A stretch of DNA of 64,000 nt from Epiperipatus broadwayi (GCA_028023455.1 JAQFVV010000032.1:3947366-4011365), one strand, 5' to 3'. Positions 12,000 to 26,000 are shown, counted from the first letter of the stretch. The notes: generated by a model from the letters alone, not told the origin. Numbers and translations: made by a program.

Positions 12000-12460
12000 T
12001 TATAGCCTTAGGGTTGTTAGCTATATGTCAGGTCTTTTTAATATTCACTTGTATAATTTTTCTCATGCATGATATGGGCTCAAAGGTGTAGCCCATTACA
12101 TGTTGGTGCTTAAGGAAGATTGATTTACATTCAGGATTATTTATGATTCATTTGCAGAGATATCTGTATTGAGATATCTTTGTAGAGAGGCATGTAAGTG
12201 ATTCATGTAATAGATATCCCTGCATCTTGCCTGGGGGCAATGCAATTTTATATAAAGTATGTGAAGTTTGATCAGTACGGAGTTTATCTTTAGATTTAGT
12301 TATAGGTCTACTTGTTGTGAGAGGTAGCTTACTCAACGTGCTTGAAACTTTATATTGTTTTGAGTGATATTATTCTTCACACTTCTTCATATGTTGCTGA
12401 TCTGATCAGTAACAATAAAGCTTCCTGGTCAACGCTTTGACATATAAAAAAAAAAACAAT
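12000..12460 (+). repeat. Possible retroposon 3' end with A-tail
   Basis: This block is less AT-rich than its surroundings and ends with AACAATAAAGCTTCCTGG, then a short unique stretch and an 11-base A-run at 12449-12459. A polyadenylation-like signal followed by an A-run suggests a retroposed sequence. No coding potential was recognised and no target duplication was confirmed. Confidence 0.3.
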
Positions 12461-12865
12461 ATAAACTAATCTGTCAAAGGCAATAGTCAGTAAAATTTTT
12501 ATATATTTATCGATACAGTATTAACTGGTTCAAATCCTCCTGATTCTTCCAATTTTTTTTTTTAAAAATAGCTTCCAGACATTTACGTATTGGCACACTA
12601 AAATGATTTTTAAGTTATTTGCCATTGTCATATGAGCAACTTCTTTGGATTTTTTCTTGGCGCCTTTTTTTTTTCTACTCAATATTTTTTTTATTTTTCC
12701 AATTGAATCACTAAACAAACGACAAGCTCTTGCTTAGAGAAATACTATTGACTCTTATATTTCTGGAATTATAATTAATTTGTGTCATGCTTCTTTTAAT
12801 TTTCGTTTTCTATTATTATTTTCTAGCAAATATTGTTTTATACCAAAATTTATTACTATAACAAT

Positions 12866-13045
12866 ACATACTTTTGTAAAATTTATTTTATTACATATTA
12901 CCTGCGGCATACATATAATTTATTTATATATATATATATTTCTGTAATAAGTGATAATTATTTGCATACTTTTGTAGAATTTATTTTATTACAGATTATC
13001 TGCGATATATATATAAAATTTATTCTTATATACATATATATAGTA
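12866..13045. repeat. Two-copy direct repeat of about 100 bp
   Basis: The segment starting CATACTTTTGTAAAATTTAT (12866) recurs as CATACTTTTGTAGAATTTAT (12965). Each is followed by TTATTACA(T/G)ATTA, a CTGCG motif and a TA run. The short reading frame across it is a by-product of the repeat. Confidence 0.7.
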
Positions 13046-13394
13046 AATATTTTTTATAAATAAAGATTCTGCTTTTAATATTAATTAAAAATCTGCAACC
13101 ATGATTTTTCTAAACAAGCAATCAAGAAAGATTAGCTGTGCAAAGCTGAGAAAAGCACTATGATGCAGTCTAATGGGAACCTCTTCTAATTGTGATTCAC
13201 GTTGTTATAAAAATAAAGCACTATAATATATCAATATGAGGATGAGAAATCGAAGTATAGAAATTTTTTCAAATTCTTATTTCATAATTGAGACTTTCCT
13301 AAAATTTAAGGTTTTTAACAGATGTTAATAGATGGTAAATGTGTCAATAAATCATGCTTACATTTTAATAATAATTAAAAATCTGCAGTCACAA

Positions 13395-15695
13395 TCTTTT
13401 TAAGTTTATAGAGGCTGCTAAAAATGCTCTGATTGTGAATCCAAATTACCATTCAATGACACTTTTTTTTTATTTAGAAACTACAACTGCAAATCACATT
13501 AAGGAAAGGAAAATGCATGAATTTATGTATTTTATTAAGTTATCAGAAAAGATAAAAATCAATTGGATTTAAAAAGTGGATATGTTCTTTTCTACAAGGA
13601 CACAGATATTGAAAGCACAAGTAGAATAAGATTAATTATATATAAAACAATTATAAAGAACTGATATGAGAGTGACAATATTAGTTATTTAAATTAATAA
13701 AAAATATCAAATATAGAAAATTCAGGTTTATTCCTCAACAAGTTCTTATTGTGATGAAAAAAAATAGAGGATTTTTACAGGATGTAGAAAATGCTTTTGA
13801 TCACATTAAACAATATTATAAAATTACCATAGAAGACTTTAACGACAAAATTGACAAATGATTAAAAGATTAAATTGTTGTCTGCATATTTGGTTATGAT
13901 AATAGAAATAAGAGATGTCACAAACACGGCAATTTACAGAAAAAAGCATCTTAAATGATGAATTATTTTCTTGAAAAAAATTCTAAACCAAAATGAATAT
14001 GGAACTATTCAGAAGAATTGGATCTAACAATATTTATTTAGTAATGTTTTAATAGATTCATTAAAAAAAAGTACTCATTGATTAGTGAGATGTAAGATAC
14101 ATGTTATGAAAAACTAGAGATAAGAAAAATGATATTAAAAGTTAGTAATCCTAAATTTCAAAAACATTCCTATTTCATTAAAAAGTGTAAGAAAGAGACT
14201 GGTTGCATAAAATTACTAATAAAAGAAGCAAGACAATGTATTTGAAATATGAACATTTTTAAAAATGATCCATTAAAAAAATTGTATATCTAGTGAAATA
14301 AAAAAAATATATAATTGTTAATTGACAAATAAAGCTACAAATGAAAAAATCTTGGAATTGGAAGGAAATTTGTTTCAACAGTAAAAAGTAAAGATGGAGC
14401 TTTTACAAAATAGAGAGATGACATTAGGAAATATGTGGAAGAATTCTATAAAGCATTATATAGTAAAAGAGTTCTATAAAGCAATACATAGTAATAAAAA
14501 ATAAAAGTATTTCCTGCAGTTACAAAATCTTGTGTATTACCATGTATTTAAAATTTAGAGATAAGATATACAATTAAATCTATGAAGAAGAGTAAAATTC
14601 CAGAAAATGATAAAATTATTATTAATATTTTAAAAAATCAGATAAAAAAATGGAGATAAATTATTTGCAAAGTTGTATATCAAACATGTAAATGATAAAG
14701 GTATACCTTATTTTGATATTTAAAAATAAATAATAAAAAATATATTAGAACTACAGACTTAGCACTCTTCTATCAATTCTATACAAAACGTTTGCTGAAG
14801 TTGGATTCTAACTAACAAAAAGAACAAATGGGTGTCAAGTATTGGTGGCCAAGTGGTTAGCACAGCTGGTTTGCAAGCAGGGTTTGCTTCCTAGCTGACA
14901 CTTTGACAGATTAAAAAAAAGAATAAATGGAATTAGAAAGTCACTTTTGCATGAAGGATCCCATTAAAGTATTGAAAGAAATTATAATAAGGATATAAAT
15001 TACATTTTCGATTTTTAGATTATAAAAGACATTTTTAAGCATTTGATGATTAGCTGTGGATAATCAAGATATAAAACTGGGATATTACCATTTTCTAAAA
15101 AAATATCACAATTCTACAGCAATGATTAGATTATATGGTAATGTTAAGAAGATTACAATAGATAAAGATGAATTAAAACAAAATTCCATATCTTTAATTT
15201 CACACCAGTTTTATAAAAAAATATTTTGTAAATTAATATTGAAATTCAAGTAAGTAAAAGTAAATGGAAATTACTTAACTTATCTAGATTTTGCACATAT
15301 TGTGACTGTTTTTGTAAATAAACCTTCAGAGCTTCGGGTAATGTTGGGAGAGTTATCAGATGTAAATAAGAAAATAGAACTAAAAATAAATGCTCAAAAA
15401 TTTTCTCAGAAGAAGAGATGAATTAAGAGAATTAAAAATGACAAATATCTAAGTCAAATTATTAATACAGATGGAAACAAAATGAAAAAAACTAATCATA
15501 GAATTAAACTTAAATAGAGTGATTTTAGTAGAAACAACAATATTAAAAGGAAGTATATCTAAATATTTAAAAAAAGGTTTTTAATCATTTCTTAGTCATC
15601 ATTCTGTGATTTAGGTATTTAACAAAAAATATTACAGAGACATCAGAATTGTTATTGAAGAATGGAAAGATGTATGTTAGGAATAACAAGAAGAC
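13395..15695 (+). pseudogene. Degenerate RTE LINE (copy 3, first part)
   Basis: It follows the RTE family in order: a 5' leader match at about 13430 (the CATT(T/C)AATGAC region), ACTACAACTGCAAATCAC at 13480, the CAATTGGATTT segment at 13560, endonuclease relics, RT relics, and a GTATGTTAGGAATAACAAGAAG match at 15672. Stops and frameshifts are abundant. It is interrupted by a SINE at 14832 and split by another LINE at about 15696. The remaining 3' part resumes at 18711. Confidence 0.8.
14832..14916 (+). mobile_element. tRNA-derived SINE or tRNA retropseudogene, 85 bp
   Basis: The insert begins GTGTCA and has a matching TGACAC 60 bp later, forming a 6-bp acceptor-like stem. Between them are an A-box-like TGGCCAAGTGG, an anticodon-arm-like CTGGTTTGCAAGCAGG and a degraded B-box-like GGTTTGCTTCC. 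A short 3' tail ends in a run of eight A. It is flanked by near-identical repeats, AAAAGAACAAATGG before and AAAAGAATAAATGG after. Such a target duplication shows LINE-mediated retroposition into RTE copy 3. The anticodon loop would read GCA (Cys) if folded as a tRNA, but overall identity to a specific tRNA is weak. Confidence 0.7.
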
Positions 15696-16498
15696 ATGCT
15701 AGCCAGGATTCGGGAGTTTTATGCCAACAAGTTCCAGCCACTTGGCATTTTACACTCCTATAAAACTTTTGTATCTGGGGATTCTGACTACCACAGAATC
15801 ACTGAGGCCAGAATTCTTTTTAAAAATGAATTCTTTTCCTGAAAGGATGCATTTTGGCCTGTATAGGATTCCCAAATTCCTGTTGCTTCATATATGTTCA
15901 TTTACTATTCTTATTGTTAAGAAAATGATTGACTTCCTGGCTGGGGGCAGCTGAGAGATTGCTGAGATTTTCCCAATTGCCATGGTCCCTCTTATTAAGA
16001 AACCTGAGGGGCCATGTGAGTTGAAAAATCTCTGGCCAATTTCCATGGTCCACTGCTGATAAAGATGATTGAAGGCCACATTAAAGAAAATATCCAAGTA
16101 AATATCATTGGAAAGTTATTATCAGTTTGTGAAGAGGGGAGCTTGACTGTCAATGCTGTCAGTCAATTTCACCTCCTGGTTGATCTTGTTCACAGGAAAA
16201 AGATGTCCTGGCCAGTTGTAGTTCAACTCAACATTGCCAGAACCTTGGATTATGTCAGGATTGACATGCTTCTTAGTGTACTGGAGAAACTCCAAGTGCC
16301 ATTGGCATACCTTTAGATGATTGATAACCTTCTTCAAAATTGCAAACTGTTTTTCTCACAGGATGGAAGAGTTGCTCCAGGGTTTTGACCTTGTGTTTCC
16401 ATATCTCAGGGCTCACCACTATATGCACTCTTCTGTAAGCCTATGTAAACCCATTGCTGTTACACATTGAAACTATCCTCCCTGGGATAGCCATTTCT

Positions 16499-16502
<4 letters not shown>

Positions 16503-16570
<68 letters not shown>
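16503..16570. repeat. (AG)n microsatellite
   Basis: A 68-bp AG run inside the nested LINE, lying in the RT region just upstream of the catalytic box. It has expanded after insertion and disrupts the frame. Confidence 0.95.
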
Positions 16571-16571
<1 letters not shown>

Positions 16572-17421
16572 ATACACCACATTTCCTATATGGATAATGT
16601 GGTGATGTTTCTCTTGTTTCAGGATGAGTTTACTAGATTCGAGGAACTTTTAGATCAATTCACTCTCGAATTTGGTCTGAGAGTCAATGGAATGAAATCA
16701 GCAATGTGGGCCATCTTGACAGGGAAGCAAATCTCAGGTAGATTTAAAGCTCCCTTACAGAAGTTTTTCAGATTCCATCTTGCCTCCTCCATCTATTATG
16801 AGGAAAGAGTCTGAGAATTTCTTGCTCTCTAAAATAGAAGGCATGATAAATTGACTTACCAAAACCTATAAAAGAATTTCTTACTCTCTAAAATAGAAGG
16901 CATGATAAATTCACTTTCCAAGATCTATCTTTTTTTTATTGGGAAAAGTAACACTTCTTAATGCAGTTGTGTTACCCAAAATAATTTATTATTTGGCTGG
17001 CTTTTCCCCAACAAATGTTTTTATCAGGAAAGTAGAATCGATATGTAGAAAGTTGTGCTGGGGAGGGGACCCTGCCATCAGTCTCAACCTGCTGCAAAAA
17101 CTCAGACCACTTAATGGATTGAGGCTTCACTCAAAGTTTTCATGATCTAAAGAACTCACAATGTGCTAGTTAAAATTTTCAAGGATAATGTGAATATGGA
17201 AAGTCCTCTTCATTTAGAGAAAGTAGATCCCTGGATCACCCCCCTTCTAGGAGGAGAAGTATTTGGTTGCAACAGCAGTTGATGATAGTGGTCAACAACA
17301 CTACCACCTCCAGTTCCATGTTTCATAAGAAATTATCCTACTGGAATTCCTATCAGTTGATCCACAGTGGAAAATCCAAAGCAGAGATTTTTTTCCAGTT
17401 AGGATCCCTCAGCTTACATAG

Positions 17422-17613
17422 TTGACCAAGTTTTTAAAACTCAAACCTAAGTTTGTGGACTTTTTAGTGAAGGTCAACAATGGGGCCCTGCCTACTGGTA
17501 TGTTTCTCTGTCATCAGAGGGAACTCAATATTGATCCTATCTGTCCCTTGTGTAAAAAACAAGATAAATCCATAGCCCATATTCTCAATCAATGTAAATC
17601 ATACCTGTGTTAA
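17422..17613 (+). pseudogene. zf-RVT-like CCHC domain of nested LINE
   Basis: A 64-codon open piece reads NGALPTGMFLCHQR, then CPLCKKQDKSIAHILNQC. The Cys-x2-Cys...His...Cys pattern is that of the zinc-binding domain found after many LINE reverse transcriptases. It is a fragment of a broken frame and is not a host gene. Confidence 0.7.
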
Positions 17614-18710
17614 CCTGATTTATGCTTTCAAAAAGGGGAATTTTTGGTGTTATAAAACTGGCTACATTTATAAACTTTGTTATCTGGATGATAAGATACC
17701 AAGTTTTATTTGAAAGAAATTTGGACTGTGCTATAAAAGAACTATTCCTCAATTTGCTTCATAAATCAAAGGAAAGTGATATAAGAACTTGCCTGCCATG
17801 GCTTGCAGACCAAACTTTGAGCCAACTGAAGCTTTGCAGATATTCATTGGTCTTTCGGGGTTATCTGGCTTCATAATATATTAAACTGACCATTGCCAAG
17901 TGGTTGCATGGCCATTATGGGTTTGCTTAATAGCACCATATTTGTAAAATTCGATTTCATCTGTATTCTAATTAATTTGTTGATATTTATTGATGGATCA
18001 TTTCTATCAACATCCTTGATTTATACTTGAGGTAAACAAAATTGAGATCCTTACCCTTTAATTGTTTTGGGTAAACCTCAATTATGACCCAAATTTGATC
18101 AAAGGTATGTGTGTTTTTCTGATTATGTTGCCTCACAGCATAAGTTTTGTCATTGATTGTTTATATTGTATTTCATATCCCAGTGGGTTTGGATTATGAG
18201 CTAATATAGTCTTCACAAGTTATGTATAATGTGATGCTATCTTGTTTAAATTTGTTAGTCCTTATATATTTAGTATAATATACATTTCATTCTTTAAGAA
18301 GCACATGTTGTAGATGGGTTTGTTTAGTCTTTGTAACTCTAGATAAACCATATATATTATATTTATTTGTGATCTGTAATTTATTTATTTTGTACTTCAT
18401 ATCATGTTGAGTTTGCCTTATTCATAATCTTCACTTAAGGTTGAAATTGTTAATCTTGTAGGCTTGATTTGAAGAGCCACTACAGTCCTGACAAGTATTC
18501 ATGTACAATGCCAGTTTGGTTAATCTTGTTAACCTTTCCTAATTTAGTTTATTATGTTTCAATTCCTTGTAAATTATATATGCAAATCGTCCATGCTATG
18601 TAAATCTGGACTAATTATTTGTACTATACTCGATTGAAATTTGTATTTCTGTATAACCTTCCATATTTGATTTATAGAGTAAATAAAGTTTATTTTGGAA
18701 AAAAGAAAGA

Positions 18711-19030
18711 AGGCATCAAAATGAAAAGAATGGATGTAAAATAAATGGTTATCAATGACATCCTTGAAACAATTAAGAGACTGAAATGATGCTGGAACAA
18801 ATAAATTGCTAGAAGAGCTGATAATAGTTTGAGCAATTGAAGTTTTAAATTAAATTCCATAAACTTGTAAAAGACCTACAAAAAGACTACATACAATATG
18901 AATGATGAAATTAAAAACTCTTGTTATGAGATATGCAGAAGAGAGGCTCTGGATCAGAACAAGGGGATTAAACTTGAAGAGGCCTTCATATCGCAAAAAT
19001 TAATAATCACAGAGATAATGACAATATATT
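18711..19030 (+). pseudogene. RTE LINE copy 3, 3' part after the nested insertion
   Basis: The RTE alignment resumes after the nested LINE with matches to the GVTDLIEKIKRLKW, WAGHIARR and KRPRKRPHVRWMDE coding regions, ending near GGCCTTCATATCGCA and a GATAATGACA tail. Together with 13395-15695 it restores the family order around the nested element. Confidence 0.8.
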
Positions 19031-19607
19031 AATACAATTTGATCTATAATATCACATTTTTCTGTAATCATATCTTTAATATGATTCACTTTAGACAAAT
19101 ACATTTATAATAATTATTATTCATTTATTAGTTTAGATATTATTACACTATTCTTAGCCCTGATATAAATTTTAAACACAAAGATTAATATATTATTTCT
19201 TTGTATAAAAACCATCCTACCATTATCATTATTAACCATAATTACATAATATGATAATTCAACTTTTTACCATGTTTTTGATCTTTTTTTAAAAAATATC
19301 TATACTTAACAACTTGCATTTCACCACATATTCTTAGAAGGCACACATATAACGAGAATGACCCCGTGTGTGTGCATAAAAAATAAAAATTAAATTGCAA
19401 CCATTTAAATTTATGATGCTTAATAAGTCTATTAGTAATGAAATCAGTTTTTATACTTTTCAACAATCTAAAAATTATTTAGTAAGGAGGCGGGAATGTG
19501 GCAAATGTTTTATGTTAATAAAGTTATAAATCATTGTTAAGTGTTATATTTGTATAGTTCAAATATAAAATAATTTTAAAAATAAATAAAATAAATAAAT
19601 AACTTAC
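19031..19607. other. Intron sequence next to kinase exon
   Basis: AT-rich DNA with no recognised gene or repeat. It contains the 5' part of the kinase intron in transcription order. Confidence 0.5.
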
Positions 19608-19704
19608 AGTTCGTCAGAACAATTATCAGGTTTTTGCATTCTATAATTTTGTTTTAGAAGATGAAACAATCTTTCAGGAGGAATACTAGGATAAGGGGTT
19701 GAAC
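19608..19704 (-). CDS. Receptor tyrosine kinase exon, kinase subdomain X (RET-like)
   Basis: A 97-nt exon on the minus strand. The acceptor is AATTTTCTAG before base 19704 and the donor is GTAAGTTATT after base 19608. It starts with two bases of a split Gly codon and ends with CT of a split Leu codon completed by the next exon. It encodes [17 protein letters not shown] followed by [12 protein letters not shown]. The G-x-x-PYP-x-IPPERLF-x-LLK and RM-x-x-PDNCS pattern is the hallmark of the RET/FGFR group, and IPPERLF is RET-like. The preceding exon, which should end with the DVWSFG...LWE segment, was not found in the window, so the upstream intron may exceed 44 kb. Confidence 0.9.
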
Positions 19705-19788
19705 CTAGAAAATTATTCATTAATATTTAATATATAACAAGATAATTTAATTTTCATTTTTTTAATTTCTCATTAGTTTTTAAATATA

Positions 19789-20130
<342 letters not shown>

Positions 20131-20236
20131 GTCTACCCACCCACCCACCCAAACCCACATACCCACCCACCCAAACCCACCTACCTACCTACCTACCTAC
20201 CTACCTACCTACCTACCTACCTACCTACTTACCTAT
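20131..20236. repeat. CCCA/CTAC-rich repeat, potential G-quadruplex on minus strand
   Basis: CCC runs at 20136, 20140, 20144 and 20148 are separated by single A bases, with another at 20154. A second cluster at 20162-20178 follows, then CTAC repeats. On the minus strand the first cluster is GGGTGGGTGGGTGGG, the pattern of very stable parallel quadruplexes. Confidence 0.85.
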
Positions 20237-21002
<766 letters not shown>

Positions 21003-21926
21003 CTTTTGTTTATGTCTGAATGAATTGTTTTATCAATTTTACTAAAAAAATTAAATGTAAGATGTATTTTAGTGGTATGATGTTGATGTTATGCTGACAA
21101 TCTTTTAAAAAATCAGATTAAAGTAAAATAATATTTAATGTATAAAATTATGCTAATATTTGAAAAACAGTTAAATAAGGCTGAATTGTAATATTATATG
21201 GTTGGGAAAACTGGCCATGATAAATACTGCATTAATAAGTCTTGTAAATAAGTGTTTAAAGCTGAATTTTAAAAGTAATAACTTAAAAGTTAAATAAATA
21301 GTATATTTTAGTAATAAAAATTATATTTAATAACTGAATTTAAAATCATTTATTTAAAGGTAGTACTGTGGTAGAGAAATGGGTATTTAATTTTGTAATA
21401 TTAAAATTATTATTTTAAAATTTGTTATATTATTATTTTTATATAATATTTTTTGCAATTAAATTGTTTGTTTTGTTTCCAGATAAATTTGAAGTGTTCT
21501 GTCTGGGTTGTAAGTCATGTGATATGTAGATATCCATACACATGTGCTTACAAGTTTTTTAGTAAAGTTGCAAAACTGCTTTAAAATTCTATTATAGGAT
21601 TGAAATATTAAATTTGACTACCACGAGATCAAAATAAAATTAGTTATTATAAAGTATTATATTGGGTTTTTTTGTTTTAAAAATGAATATAGTGAATAAA
21701 AATCAGATTTTTATTTTGCTTGGGAAAATAGATATATTTGAAACTAAAAGTGAGATAAAGTAATAAGATATTATTTTAAGATGTTTAGTTGATTTAAATA
21801 AAATATAAAAGTTAATGTGGAATTAAATAATGTAATAATTAATAAATATTAGATGAGTCATTATTTATTTTTAATTTTGATTCTGCACTTTTGCTAGATA
21901 TGTAAATTAGGCTATCAGGTGAACAT

Positions 21927-21968
21927 CCAATCAACCAATCAAGTGGTTAATTTATTTCAGTATAAAAG
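21927..21968 (+). promoter_or_regulatory. CCAAT and TATA boxes of the solo LTR
   Basis: Two CCAAT motifs (21927 and 21935) precede TATAAAAG at 21961-21968. The CCAAT/TATA spacing and the AAGCT after the TATA box are shared with the paired LTRs, so this marks the conserved LTR promoter. Confidence 0.75.
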
Positions 21969-22289
21969 CTGATGATCAATTTTTTTTGGTGTGCTTTCTG
22001 CTAGTTAAGCGTGCCTTCTAAAACAGCCAAGTGTAGTGTTATCAAGTCAACTTAGTGTTATAACAGCTCTCTTAATAATTTATCATTTTGAAAAGAGAGT
22101 ATTTAAATAAACTATAAAATTGTGCAGTATAAATATGCAGTGTTGAGTAATTAGAAATCCTTACTGACCATTTTGTCAAAGCTTAATTTTAACATTGGAT
22201 AGTTATGAAAGTACCATGTTTAAATACCTGTTTATATAAAAAAATATTGGAAATACCATTTTTCAATTAAAAATATAATTGTAGAAATG

Positions 22290-23066
22290 TTAATTCTTCA
22301 ACCACCTCTTACGAGGCATCTCGTTGACATCTGACGTCACTCTAACTCTGCTAGTTCTTATGCTAAAATATTCGTTTGACAGGTATTGATTAGGTTTTTA
22401 AAAGTTCTGTAAGATGGTGCCCTCTTCCGAATTATTTTACAAGTAAAAAAATAAAAAAAACCGCATTTAAAACTAAACAAAGAAAGAACATTGTCAGTGA
22501 TTGGTTGTCAGCCAGCTCTCAGCCGAAAAAGACATTCTGATTGGCTGGAAAGAACAAAGAAACCGCCTGATCAAAGAAAATAAAGAAAAACGCTGACATT
22601 TTTATTTCGAATGCAATTTAAGTATTAAAAAAATATAATTTGAGAAATTAAACTAGTTTTTTAAAAAATATACCAAAAAAACAAAATTATTTTCGAAAAA
22701 TATTGAAGATTTTAGTAAAAATATTTAAGATTTAGCAAAAAGAAATCTTTATTTTTCGATAACGTAAAATTGAAAAAAAGCGTTTGCGTCAGCACTTTTT
22801 TGTTTAGACATTCGCTTTATATTTGCCGAAATTGAATATATTTTATAATAAATAAATAGCAATTTATTTTTGAAAGAACTTTCGTTCTCTTTCATAACCT
22901 GAAAAATTAGTAATATACTTTTTATAAATGTATCTGAGTTGAATTTAATATTATAGGCGAATATGTTTTAACAATAGGCTTTGTCTACAGTTTGTGAGTT
23001 GGCCAATTAAAAGATTTGATTTTTACCTCATACAACCAATAATATAATTAGCGGTTTAAGGGTTAA
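22290..23066. mobile_element. TTAA-flanked insertion in solo LTR, piggyBac-like non-autonomous element
   Basis: A roughly 770-bp block absent from the paired LTRs. Both sides have TTAA (22290-22293 and 23063-23066). The right end reads inward as TTAACCCTTAAACCGC and the left as TTAATTCTTCAACCAC, an imperfect terminal repeat of about 12 bp (8 matches). TTAA duplication with CCC-starting ends is characteristic of piggyBac-type elements. It has no coding capacity. It is also the least AT-rich part of the solo LTR. Confidence 0.45.
22332..22544. promoter_or_regulatory. Promoter-like motif cluster inside the TTAA-flanked block
   Basis: A perfect CRE palindrome TGACGTCA (22332-22339), a YY1-like AAGATGG (22411-22417) and two inverted CCAAT boxes (GATTGG at 22499 and 22539) lie within 215 bp. 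Such spacing is promoter-like, but no transcript or exon could be attached to it. Confidence 0.35.
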
Positions 23067-26000
23067 CTAAAGTAAATAATTTGTGGATAAAGATAACATG
23101 TTGGACATCCTATGTAGAATTAAAAGGAAAGGTTCACAAGAAATTAAAAAAGTATAAAAATACTGTTATTTTTGGAAAGATAATTTTTGTATGAGACCGG
23201 TAAAATAATACGGTAAAAAGGAAAATAATTAAATAAAAAAACTTTCAATAATTTTAAAAAATAGATATTTAAAAAATGCAGAAATACTTCTTTCTGAAGA
23301 GGATATTTGTAATAATTTATTTTAAACTGTCTTTAAATAAAAGATGGAAAAGTAAAGATAGTTATTAGAATATCTGATGTATTAAGTCTTTACTGTTGTA
23401 AAAACTATATGCATTTTAATAACTTTTGAAAACCAGATAGTTTTGAAAATATTAATGGAAAATACCTTTAGACAGATAAGAAAATGTCATGATATTAAAT
23501 TCTGTATTCTGGCTATACAGAAGGACTAAAAATTGATTTACTGAAATATTTTTTAAAAAATATGCAATAATTATATGGATGCCCGAATTAGTATCACCAT
23601 GTCAAAGACACCAGAAGCCATCAGAGGATCCTAGGGAAGTAATATAACTGGAGAATTATTTTTTATATTATAGTTGAAATTTCCTTCAATAATCACTGTT
23701 TGAATAATAGAGACAATAGGCTATCATTTCTTTAAAACTCTCAAGAACATATCAGTGATTATTTTTACTAATAAATCTGGATTCTTTAAAGTCGACTTGT
23801 TTTATTTTTAGTATTATTATTCTAATTTTTTTTTTTTTTTAAAATTGTCGTTCATCCTTATTTTCTGTTGGAATCATTTGAGCATACACTACGTAGGAGA
23901 GAAAATTGTCATTGTTAAATGTAAAGACAATATCATAGTAATAAGCATTGGGGAGTTTCAATACCCGGAAAAAAAAGAACATTTTTTTTATTTGGAACAT
24001 TTATTGCTGGAGTTTATGTAGATATAATTTATTTATTTAACTAACATTAATATTAAATTTCTTATTTATTTATTAGGGATAGAAAAGGTTCATAAAAATT
24101 AATTACTTACTAATATAATGCTTTAATTTCATAAAGGATGTTTAATAATTTAAAGCTTAATGTTTTGAGTATAATAGTATTGGATGAATGTTACATTATT
24201 TATTATTATTATTCATTTGTGAACTAAGAAGATGTCAATTAAGTGATCAATGAATAGAAATATCACTTAGGATAATAGTTGTAGAATAATAATAATTTTA
24301 TGATGTATTTTTTTTCTTTAGAGGGTCAAAGTATCATGTAATTTTGTATGAATGTATGAGTATGTGTAAATACATTATACACACATAAAATTTATAGGAA
24401 TTTGTTTATTTTAAAATATGCACACTTTTATTTTATATTACAAATCTATTATAACATAATAAGGAATATAATTATATAATTCTTTCCGTAACTGAACTTT
24501 AGTATATCTTTTAAATGGTTAAAGTATTGATTTATTATATTGATACCAGTCATTTTTGTATTTTGCTCATGAATTATTAAGGAAGTGAAGTAATCTTTTC
24601 TTATTAAACAGTATAGATTGTTATCTTTATATGTGAATTTATTTATTGTTTTAGAAGTATATAGTAAGAATTCTTTGACGATGTATAGTGATAAGTCTAT
24701 AGAGTAATTTAAAAAGGTAGTGACTTTGGAAGTAAGTTAAAATAAAACAAAGCAATGCTTAAATGTAGAGTCTATTATTATGGGAATATAAATAATATAT
24801 GATCTTAGTAATTATGTAATTACAGATAACGAAGCCCTGTAACTTATATATTTTCTGTGGGCAGTGTTTTTCCCTTTTGTATTGAATATTGATGATCCAG
24901 TAAGCTGAATAAATAGCTAGGACATTGTTATTTAGTGGAGGTTATTAGACAGATAAATCATGCCTTCCTTTTCTTTATATACTGTTACCATGATGATTAT
25001 CTGATATATGTACTATTGAGTTGATGTTCTATTTTATCCCTTATACCTATACATCTGTTCCATCTGTTCCTTATTATGATTTCTAGATAGTACATTGTAC
25101 GAATTGTAGTTTTAGACAGAGAATGATGAATAATTTCGGAATTGGGGAATCATTATTAGAAAAGGATAAGAAAGGTTTCTTACTTTGGATAATGTGAAAG
25201 ATCAATTCAAGTGAGATTAAGAATAAAAGTTAAATAAGGAAAAGAATCATAAAATATTTTTTATATTTTAATAGACTAATTTTGTGAAAGTATGTAATTG
25301 ATAAATAAAATTTGTTTGCGAAATTGTTGAACAACTTTAAGTTTTTTAAAGAAATGTACATGTATAGCATATTTTAATAAATGATATATTCTAACAGAAC
25401 AGCATAGGAATGAGACAATTAATTATATATTTGATAAATACTACTCAATGTTCAGGAGATATATCAATACATACATTTATTTTATGTTAGATTAATATTC
25501 ATTAGGAGGTGTAATGTATGACAACTATGTTATAATGAAATCTACTCATAGTATTATTTAACTGAAATAAATATATTTTATTTAACAACAACAATACCAT
25601 TGTGATGAACTATTTTAGGTAATTATGAACAAATTGAGAGAAGTATATTAAAGTGGTTTTTTTTTGTAGTTGGTATTTTTTTTATTTTTACGTTTTTTCC
25701 ATAATTGATGTATATTTTAATGAAAACATTTCGTAGTGATATTTAATAGCAAATGATATTTAAAATGTTATGTAGGTCCATGAATACTATTAATTGTTAT
25801 TTTAAAAAAAAAATTCTGTTAGATGTCTAAAATAGCTAAATAATTTGGATAATGAAAATTGTAATGATACAAGATTTTGTTTTTTATTTTTGGAATGTAA
25901 ATATTGTAAATAAGTTATTTGTTAAAGTTACTGTAATAAAATTTGTTAAACTTGTTTTATAAAATTATGTGTCAAATCAATTATTTTACATAGCAACATA

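Larger units (their letters stand above)
15696..18710 (+). mobile_element. Nested 5'-truncated LINE with CCHC tail domain
   Basis: A non-LTR element inserted into RTE copy 3, interrupting it after AACAAGAAG. Broken frames give typical RT fragments: MVPLIKKPEG near 15980, a degenerate catalytic box YMDN near 16590 in place of xADD, then LRVNGMKSAMW near 16680. Downstream comes a zinc-binding RT-associated domain and a long 3' UTR with an AATAAA (18682) before an A-rich end. The CCHC domain after the RT is typical of L1/Tx1-type elements, so this is a different clade from RTE. Stops and frameshifts show it is dead. Confidence 0.75.

Noticed and set aside
16065-17876. Several 60-85 codon frames that could pass for small genes
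   Set aside because: They are fragments of the broken nested LINE (RT and CCHC domain) in different frames.
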